Assembly (NCBI GenBank): GCA_018991295.1
Contig: JAGKSZ010000089.1
Coordinates: 1-10,565, forward strand
Length of the DNA: 10,565 bases
From: Porphyrobacter sp.
GTDB taxonomy: Bacteria > Pseudomonadota > Alphaproteobacteria > Sphingomonadales > Sphingomonadaceae
Direction: 5' to 3'
Position numbers and translations under genes: made by a program
In this document: positions 1 to 5,777 of the stretch, piece after piece
How positions within the stretch are numbered: the stretch's first letter is position 1
Layout of the letters: each line of letters starts with the position of its first letter
The notes under the pieces: generated by a model
What the model saw: only the letters and a program-made list of their open reading frames with translations
Told to the model about the DNA's origin: nothing
Databases searched by the model: none

Positions 1-2
1 GT

Positions 3-1013
3 CCCGAAGCGAAGGCGGCCATGGATGAGGGCTTTGCGATCTGGGCGAACCCCTCCAGCCCCCACGCCGAGGGCCGCCGCGCCCGCGCCGCGCTGGAGGA
101 CGCTCGCGAGCGGGTGAAGCGGGCGTTGGGGTGGAGCGGGGAGCTGATCTTCACCTCCGGCGCGAGCGAGGCTTTGTGGATCGCGCTTAACCGCGCCAAG
201 GTGACGCGCCGGATCGTCAGCGCGGTGGAGCATGACGCAGTGTTCCGGGCGGCGCCGGATGCCGAGGTGATCGCCCTCGGGCAAGGCCCTTTGGTGGGAT
301 CGGACAATCTCGCCAAGTCTCTGGAAGGAGGCGACAGCCCCTTGGTCGCCATCCAGCATGTGAATTCGGAAACCGGGGTGATGCAACCGCTGTTCGAGTA
401 TGCGCCGATTGTGCGCGAAGCTGGCGGACTGCTGCTGGCCGACTGCTCCCAGAGCGCAGGAAAGCACGAACTGCCCGACGCCGATTTGGTCGTCATCTCG
501 GCTCACAAGTTCGGAGGACCGATCGGGATCGGCGCATTGCTGGTGCGCGATTTCGGTATGCTCGAACCAATTGGCGGTCACGAACGGGGCTACCGACAGG
601 GAACCGAGAGCCTTCCCACCGCCCTCGGCATGGCAGCCGCGCTGGAACAATGGCCATCGGAAGGCTCCGAAGCATTCGTCGAGGTTGGCGACAAATTCAT
701 CGAGCTGAATGATCTGGTATGGGAAGCCGGGGGTCAGGTGGTTGACGGCGAAGGCATGACCTCGATGTTCATCGGTTCTATTGCCCACCCCACCATGAGC
801 GCGCAGGCGCTGCTGATCCGGCTCGATGCCATGGGCTTTGCCGTGTCGGCGGGGAGCGCCTGTTCTTCGGGCACCTTGAAGAAAAGCCGGGTGCTCGATG
901 CCTTTGGCGTTCCGGATGATGTCGCTGCCCGCACGATCCGGGTGAGTTTGGGGTGGTCGACCACGCCCGAGGAGCTGGAGCGCTTCAGCGAGGCTTGGGC
1001 TTCGTTATGCTGA
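3..1013 (+). CDS. Cysteine desulfurase, NifS/IscS-like (first of a tandem pair; 5' end outside window)
   Basis: PLP-dependent class V aminotransferase fold enzyme that would take sulfur from L-cysteine as a persulfide for Fe-S cluster or thio-cofactor synthesis in the cytoplasm. Counting from the Met at base 21, visible landmarks are the PLP-stacking His in VEHDAV (H71), the cofactor-contacting HVNSETG (N115), D141 and Q144, the Schiff-base lysine in SAHKFGGP (K163), and the catalytic loop SAGSACSSGT (C281). The frame is open upstream of base 21 and reads PEAKAAM, which matches the stretch just after the usual N-terminal YLDxxATTP motif of this family. So the gene very probably starts before the window and the ATG at 21 is internal; about 20 residues are missing. 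It is followed by a paralogue in the same direction after a 100-bp repeat-containing gap. Which acceptor (IscU, SufE-like, other) it serves cannot be told. Family call is firm; the subgroup is not. Confidence 0.93.
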   Translation, partial: PEAKAAMDEGFAIWANPSSPHAEGRRARAALEDARERVKRALGWSGELIFTSGASEALWIALNRAKVTRRIVSAVEHDAVFRAAPDAEVIALGQGPLVGSDNLAKSLEGGDSPLVAIQHVNSETGVMQPLFEYAPIVREAGGLLLADCSQSAGKHELPDADLVVISAHKFGGPIGIGALLVRDFGMLEPIGGHERGYRQGTESLPTALGMAAALEQWPSEGSEAFVEVGDKFIELNDLVWEAGGQVVDGEGMTSMFIGSIAHPTMSAQALLIRLDAMGFAVSAGSACSSGTLKKSRVLDAFGVPDDVAARTIRVSLGWSTTPEELERFSEAWASLC

Positions 1014-1020
1014 TATCCTC

Positions 1021-1105
1021 CCCCGTCCCGGGCTTGACCCGGGACCCAGCTTTCTTGATCCGAGGAGCGCAAGTCGCTGGGCCCCGGGTCAAGCCCGGGG
1101 CGGGG
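1021..1105. repeat. Large inverted repeat (dispersed palindromic element) between the two desulfurase genes
   Basis: Two 30-base arms (1021-1050 and 1076-1105) are reverse complements at 28 of 30 positions, around a 25-base loop (1051-1075). Each arm is itself built on a CCCGGG...CCCGGG palindrome (CCCGGGCTTGACCCGGG). This is the look of the short dispersed palindromic repeats common between genes of sphingomonads and other alphaproteobacteria, recalled from general familiarity and not searched. The right arm ends 8 bases before the ATG at 1114, and the G-rich stretch 1102-1109 that would serve as the ribosome-binding region partly lies in it. A folded transcript could therefore affect translation of the second desulfurase or act as an mRNA stability/attenuation element. 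No T-run follows, so it is not a classical intrinsic terminator. Confidence 0.85.
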
Positions 1106-1113
1106 AAGGCCCC

Positions 1114-2235
1114 ATGATCTACCTCGATTACCAGGCCACCACGCCCCTCGCCCCCCAAGCGCGTGAGGCGATGCTGCGCTGGCTGGGCGGGCCGGACAGT
1201 GACACTTTCGGCAACCCGCACTCGTCCCACCGCATGGGCCGCATGGCCGCTGCCGCCATCGAGGCCGCGCGCGAGAATGTCGCGGCGCTGATGCCGCCGG
1301 GTGGGCGGGTGATCTTCACCTCGGGCGCGACCGAGGCGCTCAACATGGTGCTGCTGGGGACGAGCGGCGATGTCATCACTTTTGCCACCGAACACGCCGC
1401 CGTGCTCGATTGCGCAAAGGCGGTGGAAGCACAGGGGCGGCGCTTTACCGTGCTCCCGGTGCTGGCAGATGGCCGGGCGGACCTTGAGGCGCTTGCCGCC
1501 GCGCTCACCCCGCAGACGGGCCTTGTGGCGATGATGGCGGTCAATAACGAGATCGGGGTGGTAAACCCGCTTGCCGAGGCGATTGCGTTGGCGCGGCAGG
1601 TGGGGGCCAGAGTGCTGGTCGATGCCGTGCAGGCCTTCGGCAGGTTGCCCCCAGACCCCCGCAGCCCCCCCTCCAGCCCCCTCTCCGACCCCGACTTCGT
1701 GGCGGTTTCCGGCCACAAGATTCACGGGCCCAAGGGAATCGGGGCCTTGTGGATGGCTGAGGGCGCGGCAATCCAGCCCCTTGTTCATGGCGGCGGACAG
1801 GAGGCCAGCCTGCGCTCAGGCACCCTCTCGCCTGCCCTTTGCGCAGGGTTCGGGGCGGCCTCGCGCCTCGCTTTGGCGGAGAGGGAGCAGCAAATGTTTC
1901 ACGTGAAACATTTGTGGAACATCGCGCGGGCGGCCTTTGCCGATTGGCATCTGAACGGCAGCGCGGAACATCGCTGGCACGGCAATCTCAGCCTGCGGCG
2001 CGATGGTCTCGACGTTGCCCGGTTGATGAGCGATTGCCGCCAGATCATGTTTTCGGCCGGGTCAGCCTGCGCCAGCGGATCGGGCCGGCCCAGCCACGTG
2101 CTGCGCGCCATCGGGCTGTCGGACAGCCAAGCAAAGTCCTCTATCCGCATCGGTTTCGGACGCTATACGAGCGCGGCAGAGATTGAATCCGCTGCCGCCA
2201 CGATCAATGCAGCCGCGAAGGAACAGGGCCTGTGA
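1114..2235 (+). CDS. Cysteine desulfurase, NifS/IscS-like (second of the pair), carrying an embedded parS site
   Basis: Full-length (373 aa) class V aminotransferase; same reaction as its upstream neighbour. The N-terminus MIYLDYQATTPLAP is the standard family start, which supports ATG 1114. Key residues are visible: NPHSSHRMGR (34-43), H94 in TEHAAVL, N144/N145 in VNNEIG, D170 and Q173, PLP lysine K202 in SGHKIHGPKGIGALW, and catalytic Cys319 in SAGSACASGSG. Two oddities are seen. A short Pro/Ser-rich insert at residues about 179-192 precedes the PLP-lysine strand. Residues 260-267 (QMFHVKHL) are encoded by the 24-bp parS palindrome and fall in a variable region between the GGGQE..LRSGT motif and the C-terminal domain. 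The stop codon overlaps the ferredoxin GTG start (GTGA), so the two are translationally coupled and probably work in one Fe-S pathway. Whether it is an IscS, NifS or specialised paralogue is unresolved. Confidence 0.95.
   Translation: MIYLDYQATTPLAPQAREAMLRWLGGPDSDTFGNPHSSHRMGRMAAAAIEAARENVAALMPPGGRVIFTSGATEALNMVLLGTSGDVITFATEHAAVLDCAKAVEAQGRRFTVLPVLADGRADLEALAAALTPQTGLVAMMAVNNEIGVVNPLAEAIALARQVGARVLVDAVQAFGRLPPDPRSPPSSPLSDPDFVAVSGHKIHGPKGIGALWMAEGAAIQPLVHGGGQEASLRSGTLSPALCAGFGAASRLALAEREQQMFHVKHLWNIARAAFADWHLNGSAEHRWHGNLSLRRDGLDVARLMSDCRQIMFSAGSACASGSGRPSHVLRAIGLSDSQAKSSIRIGFGRYTSAAEIESAAATINAAAKEQGL
1891..1914. promoter_or_regulatory. parS: parS centromere-like site (ParB binding), inside the second desulfurase gene
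   Basis: Bases 1895-1910 read TGTTTCACGTGAAACA, identical to the canonical bacterial parS 16-mer bound by ParB in the ParABS chromosome-segregation system. The symmetry extends to a perfect 24-base palindrome (1891-1914, centre between 1902 and 1903). A chance exact match to one given 16-mer in about 10.5 kb of random sequence is of order 1 in 400,000, and the surrounding gene is GC-rich while this element is AT-richer. It lies in frame within the desulfurase, encoding FHVKH. Chromosomal parS sites normally cluster near the replication origin and are often intragenic, so this suggests (inference) an origin-proximal locus. ParA/ParB themselves are not in the window. Confidence 0.93.
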
Positions 2236-2567
2236 GCATCACCATCACCTTCATCGACCAGAGCGGCAAACGCGTTGAAACTGCTGCGGAAACTGGCGAT
2301 AATCTGCTGCGCGCAGGACAGGCTGCGGGCCTGCCGCTCGAAGGCACCTGCGAAGGGCAGATGGCGTGTTCCACCTGTCACGTGATCGTCGCGCCCGAAT
2401 GGTTCGACCGCCTGCCGCCCGCCGCCGAGGAGGAGGAGGACATGCTCGATTTCGCAGCGGGCGCGCGGCGCACCAGCCGCCTGTCGTGCCAGATCGAACT
2501 GACCGCCGATCTCGACGGTCTCACGGTCACCATCCCCGCCACCAGCGCCGATGCGCGGCGGATGTAA
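2232..2567 (+). CDS. [2Fe-2S] ferredoxin, adrenodoxin/Isc type
   Basis: A 111-residue soluble electron carrier. The cluster ligands are visible as C40-x5-C46-x2-C49 (GTCEGQMACSTCHV) with the fourth cysteine at C86 (SRLSCQIEL). This CX5CX2C...C spacing is that of vertebrate-type/adrenodoxin-like ferredoxins such as Fdx of the isc system, not plant-type ferredoxins. The start is GTG at 2232, overlapping the upstream TGA by four bases, with AAGGA at 2218-2222 as a plausible ribosome-binding site nine bases ahead. An acidic run EEEEDM (67-71) precedes a conserved helix that in relatives contacts redox partners. The position after two cysteine desulfurases suggests it donates electrons during Fe-S cluster assembly; a P450 or other partner cannot be excluded. 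Confidence 0.95.
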   Translation: MSITITFIDQSGKRVETAAETGDNLLRAGQAAGLPLEGTCEGQMACSTCHVIVAPEWFDRLPPAAEEEEDMLDFAAGARRTSRLSCQIELTADLDGLTVTIPATSADARRM

Positions 2568-2594
2568 GCGGCGTCAACCCTGTGGAAACCCCTC

Positions 2595-2612
2595 TCCCGC
2601 GTGCGCGCGGGG
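2595..2612 (+). other. Small GC hairpin in the ferredoxin-parC gap
   Basis: CCCGCG (2596-2601) and CGCGGG (2606-2611) pair perfectly around a 4-base loop, with a T:G wobble extending the stem by one. No T-run follows, so it is at best a weak or factor-assisted terminator or pause. It is the only structure seen in the 62-bp gap between the ferredoxin stop and the parC start. Confidence 0.35.
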
Positions 2613-2629
2613 ATTGCTAGACGGGGCAA

Positions 2630-4939
2630 ATGTCCGCTCCCACCACCACCGACGAACCGGATGACGGCTTCGATGCCATCGTCGATGCGCCCTTCGATGC
2701 TGCGCTGTCCGAGCGTTATCTGGTCTATGCCCTTTCGACCATCACCGCCCGCAGCCTGCCCGATCTGCGCGATGGGCTGAAGCCGGTGCACCGCCGCCTG
2801 CTGTGGGCGATGCGGCAGTTGAAGCTCAACCCGACCGACGCTTTCAAGAAATCCGCCCGTGTGGTGGGCGATGTGATCGGCAAGTATCACCCGCATGGCG
2901 ATGCCTCGGTCTACGATGCGATGGTGCGCCTCGCGCAGGATTTTGCCCTGCGTTATCCGCTGGTTGAGGGGCAGGGTAACTTCGGCAATGTCGATGGCGA
3001 TAACGCCGCTGCCTATCGCTACACCGAAGCGCGCCTGACCCGCACGGCGCTGGAACTGATGGCGGGGCTGGACGAGGGCACGGTCGATTTCCTGCCCACC
3101 TACAACGGCGAGGAAATCGAGCCGGAGATCTTTCCCGGCCTGTTCCCCAACCTGCTGGCCAATGGCGCAAGCGGGATTGCGGTGGGCATGGCGACCTCCA
3201 TTCCCAGCCACAATGTCGCAGAAATCATCGATGCGACGCTGGCGCTGATCGACAACCCTTCTGTCACCCATGAAGAGCTGATGACGCTGTTCAAGGGCCC
3301 CGATTTCGCCACCGGCGGGCAGGTGGTCGATAGCCCGGCGATCATCAGCGAGGCCTATCGCACCGGGCGCGGCGCGTTCCGGCTGCGCGGGCGCTTTCAC
3401 GCACCCGAGGCAGGCGATGCCGCTGATATTGCAGCGGGAATTGAGCGGCTTGGCGGCGGCCAGTGGCAGCTGGTGATCTCGGAAATTCCTTACCAGGTCC
3501 CCAAGTCCAAGCTGATCGAACAGATCGCCCAGCTGATTGCCGACCGCAAATTGCCGATCCTCGAAGACGTGCGCGATGAAAGCGACACCGCGATCCGCAT
3601 CGTGCTGGTGCCCAAGAGCCGCAATGTCGATCCGGAACTGCTGAAGCAAAGCCTGTTCAAGCTCACCGATCTTGAAACCCGCTTCAGCCTCAATCTGAAC
3701 GTGCTCGATGCGCGGCCCGGTTTCGGGCGCACGCCGATGGTGATGGGGCTGAAGGAGCTGCTGGAAAGCTGGACCTTTGCCCAGATCGATATCCTCCAGC
3801 GCCGCGCCCGGCACCGGCTGGATCAGATCGAAAAGCGCCTTGAACTGGTGCGCGGCTACATCATCGCTTTCCTGAACCTTGACCGGGTGATCGAAATCAT
3901 CCGCACCGAGGATGAGCCCAAGCCTGTCATGATGGCCGAGTTTGACCTCACCGACAGGCAGGCCGAAGCGATCCTCAACATGCGCCTGCGGTCCTTGCGC
4001 AAGCTTGAGGAAATGCAGCTCAGGAAGGAAATGGATGAGCTGCTGGCCGAGCAGGATGATCTCAACAAACTGCTGGAAAGCCCGGCAAAACAGCGCACCC
4101 GCCTGAAGCGCGATCTGCGCAACCTTCGCAAGGATTACGCCGAGGACACTCTGCTGGGGCGCCGCCGCACGCTGATTGCCGAGGCGGCGGCAACGGTCGA
4201 ATTCAGCATGGATGCGATGATCGAGAAGGCGCCCGTTACGGTGATCCTCAGCCAGAAGGGCTGGATCAGGGCGGCCAGCGGTCACGTGCCGCTGGATCAG
4301 GAATTCAAGTACAAGGAAGGCGATGGCCTTGCCTTCATCCTCCATGCGCAAACCACCGACAAGCTGCTGCTCGCTGCCTCCGACGGACGGTTCTTTACGC
4401 TGGGCTGCGACAAGCTGCCGGGCGCGCGCGGCTTTGGTGAGCCGGTGCGCACCATGATCGACCTTGAAACCGAGTCCAGCGTCAGCGCGATGATGGTGCA
4501 CCGGCCCGGTGGCCGCCTGCTGCTCGCCTCAAGCCACGGCAAGGGTTTCGTGGCGGAAATGAATGAATTGCTGGCCGAAACCCGAAAGGGCCGTCAGGTG
4601 GTCAACCTCAAGGATGGCGCAAAGCTGGCGGTGATCCGCCCGATTGCCGAGGCCCATGATCATGTTGCGGTGGTGGGCGACAACCGCAAGCTGGTGGTCT
4701 TCAATCTCGAAGAACTGCCTGTCATGGCCCGCGGACAGGGCGTGCAGCTGCAACGCTACCGCGACGGCGGAATGTCCGATGCGACCACTTTCGTGCTGGC
4801 CGATGGCCTGAGCTGGCAAATGGGCGGCTCGGGCGAACGCACCCGCACGGAAACGGAAATCCGCATGTGGAAGGTGGCGCGCGGCGCAGCCGGGCGGATG
4901 CCGCCGCAGGGCTTCCCCAAATCGGGCAAATTCGGCTGA
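2630..4939 (+). CDS. parC: DNA topoisomerase IV subunit A (ParC)
   Basis: Type IIA topoisomerase breakage-reunion subunit (769 aa, normal length for alphaproteobacterial ParC). With ParE it decatenates daughter chromosomes. The N-terminal catalytic domain (about 30-490) contains SLPDLRDGLKPVHRR (42-56), KYHPHGDASVYDAMV (85-99, quinolone-resistance-determining region) and QGNFGNVDGDNAAAYRYTEARL with the nucleophilic tyrosine at Y131 after R130. A basic/acidic coiled-coil-like stretch (about 445-500) and a degenerate GyrA-type beta-pinwheel C-terminal domain follow, ending in the typical GAAGRMPPQGFP tail. The GyrA-box (QRRGGKG-like) of gyrase is not present, which favours ParC over GyrA. Position 92, equivalent to E. 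coli ParC Ser80, is alanine, and position 96 is aspartate. The start at ATG 2630 follows only a weak GGGG ribosome-binding stretch. Despite its name it is not part of ParABS. Confidence 0.97.
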   Translation: MSAPTTTDEPDDGFDAIVDAPFDAALSERYLVYALSTITARSLPDLRDGLKPVHRRLLWAMRQLKLNPTDAFKKSARVVGDVIGKYHPHGDASVYDAMVRLAQDFALRYPLVEGQGNFGNVDGDNAAAYRYTEARLTRTALELMAGLDEGTVDFLPTYNGEEIEPEIFPGLFPNLLANGASGIAVGMATSIPSHNVAEIIDATLALIDNPSVTHEELMTLFKGPDFATGGQVVDSPAIISEAYRTGRGAFRLRGRFHAPEAGDAADIAAGIERLGGGQWQLVISEIPYQVPKSKLIEQIAQLIADRKLPILEDVRDESDTAIRIVLVPKSRNVDPELLKQSLFKLTDLETRFSLNLNVLDARPGFGRTPMVMGLKELLESWTFAQIDILQRRARHRLDQIEKRLELVRGYIIAFLNLDRVIEIIRTEDEPKPVMMAEFDLTDRQAEAILNMRLRSLRKLEEMQLRKEMDELLAEQDDLNKLLESPAKQRTRLKRDLRNLRKDYAEDTLLGRRRTLIAEAAATVEFSMDAMIEKAPVTVILSQKGWIRAASGHVPLDQEFKYKEGDGLAFILHAQTTDKLLLAASDGRFFTLGCDKLPGARGFGEPVRTMIDLETESSVSAMMVHRPGGRLLLASSHGKGFVAEMNELLAETRKGRQVVNLKDGAKLAVIRPIAEAHDHVAVVGDNRKLVVFNLEELPVMARGQGVQLQRYRDGGMSDATTFVLADGLSWQMGGSGERTRTETEIRMWKVARGAAGRMPPQGFPKSGKFG

Positions 4940-4954
4940 CCGCCAACCGAGCAG

Positions 4955-4993
4955 AAAAAGGGCTGCGCAAGCATCATGCCCGCGCAGCCCCTT
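4955..4993 (-). terminator. Rho-independent terminator between convergent parC and the PRC-barrel-like gene
   Basis: GGGCTGCGC (4960-4968) and GCGCAGCCC (4982-4990) form a perfect 9-bp stem with a 13-base loop. On the minus strand the stem is followed directly by TTTTT (complement of the A-run 4955-4959), a classic intrinsic terminator for the minus-strand gene ending at 5013. Read from the plus strand it has only two T's after it, so it is a weaker terminator for parC, which stops 20 bases upstream. Confidence 0.85.
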
Positions 4994-5012
4994 GCGACCC
5001 GGCCCGGGGTTG

Positions 5013-5537
5013 TCAGCGCAGCCCGCCGCTGCCCGCAGCAGGCTTGCCCGATGCGGCGCTGGCGATCTGATCGGCGCTGTAGAGCACGGTCAGTTGACCT
5101 TGCGGGTTTACGGCAAAGTGTTCCTTTTTCAGTTGCAGCACGCCCTGTTCAGCCTTGAGCAGGATGGTGTCAGCGGCAAGGTCCACCGTCTCCAGAGTGC
5201 CCACTGCACGGCCGCCTGCGGACACCACCTGCGCGCCCTGCACCAGCTTGGCATCACGCTCGGCATTGGCCTCGGCAATGCGGCTGTCCATCATCGTGTC
5301 GACCTGATCCTTGGTGGCGTTGACGCTTTTGCCCTTGTCGCCATCGAACACCATGTTCACCGGGACAGGGGCCTTGTGCTTGCCGGTGTCGATCACCACC
5401 ACCTGATCATTGACTTCGGTGACCGTGCCAACCGTGTTGCCATCATTGCCGTAGATCGTGGCGCCAATATCCTGCGCAAAGGCGGCGGGCGTGACGGTAA
5501 GGGCACCGGCAAGCAGCGCCAGCTTGAGGGTTTTCAT
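5013..5537 (-). CDS. Exported small protein with two PRC-barrel-like repeats
   Basis: A 174-residue protein with a clear Sec signal peptide: MKTLK, hydrophobic LALLAGALTVTPAAF, then predicted cleavage after AFA (residue 21). The mature part shows two related beta-rich units. Unit one (about 24-80) contains IGATIYGNDGNTVGTVTEVN; unit two (about 97-158) contains KLVQGAQVVSAGGRAVGTLETVD. Both follow the pattern G(A/-)x(I/V)xxxxGxxVGTxxxV typical of PRC-barrel-like proteins frequent in sphingomonads. A charged helix (SRIAEANAERDAK) separates them. I chose the ATG at 5537 over the ATG at 5540 because AGGGAG lies 7 bases ahead of it (only 4 ahead of 5540); a still earlier ATG at 5558 would include that ribosome-binding site in the coding sequence. 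It stands alone, convergent with parC, with its own terminator and a leader hairpin. Molecular function is unknown; periplasmic location is inferred. Confidence 0.85.
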   Translation of the reverse strand: MKTLKLALLAGALTVTPAAFAQDIGATIYGNDGNTVGTVTEVNDQVVVIDTGKHKAPVPVNMVFDGDKGKSVNATKDQVDTMMDSRIAEANAERDAKLVQGAQVVSAGGRAVGTLETVDLAADTILLKAEQGVLQLKKEHFAVNPQGQLTVLYSADQIASAASGKPAAGSGGLR

Positions 5538-5540
5538 CAT

Positions 5541-5777
5541 TTGGCTCCCTATTTCCAATAACCGGTGCGTGCCGAAAGGGGCGGCACGTCCGGCGGGGGG
5601 TGCGGGCGCAAGCGGATCGCAAGGGCGATACCGCGGCGAGTGGGCCCAAGGGCCCGAAAAGGGGGTGACCCGCGAGAGGAGTCCTAACCCCTGCCGTCAG
5701 CCTGCGACAATGGCTGCGGGGGGGCGGCGGGCGGCATCCGTCGCGGATTTGGCCCTGTTAACGCCGAGGCGTGCCGA
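5541..5777. other. Non-coding gap holding the PRC-gene leader and the end of the CCA-enzyme transcript
   Basis: No convincing gene in either direction over about 240 bases. It is G-rich on the plus strand (several runs of five to seven G) and includes a doubled GGGCCC (5642-5655), one GANTC site (GAGTC at 5679-5683) and the leader hairpin at 5568-5588. The promoter of the PRC-barrel-like gene must lie here, but I could not pick a credible -35/-10 pair. No good intrinsic terminator for the gene ending at 5778 was seen; only a 4-5 bp stem near 5761-5772. Confidence 0.6.
5568..5588 (-). other. Leader hairpin upstream of the PRC-barrel-like gene
   Basis: CGTGCCG (5568-5574) and CGGCACG (5582-5588) form a perfect 7-bp stem with a 7-base loop, about 30 bases ahead of the start codon at 5537 on the minus strand. 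If transcription begins further upstream it would sit in the 5' leader. No riboswitch class is recognised and no T-run follows. Confidence 0.4.

Noticed and set aside
985..1788. Minus-strand frame running through the palindromic repeat
   Set aside because: It is antisense to the second desulfurase, and its C-terminal part is just the translated repeat (GLTRGP...SRVKPGTG type), a common spurious product.
2379..2386. Other CACGTG/TCACGTGA motifs (near 2095, 2380 and 4282) as extra parS sites
   Set aside because: They match only the central 6-8 bases; the flanking TGTTT/AAACA arms are absent.
2378..4501. A 707-codon open frame on the minus strand opposite ferredoxin and parC
   Set aside because: Its translation is rich in His, Gln and Arg with no recognisable domain, and it lies exactly antisense to well-conserved coding sequence. 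Long stop-free antisense frames are expected in high-GC genes.
4992..5561. Plus-strand 189-codon frame over the PRC-barrel-like gene
   Set aside because: It is antisense to a gene with a clear signal peptide, ribosome-binding site and terminator; the translation has no family features.
5679..5683. GANTC (CcrM methylation) site in the 240-bp gap as a cell-cycle control element
   Set aside because: GANTC occurs at several other places in the window, including inside genes (for example near 2185, 4471 and 10006), so one copy means little.
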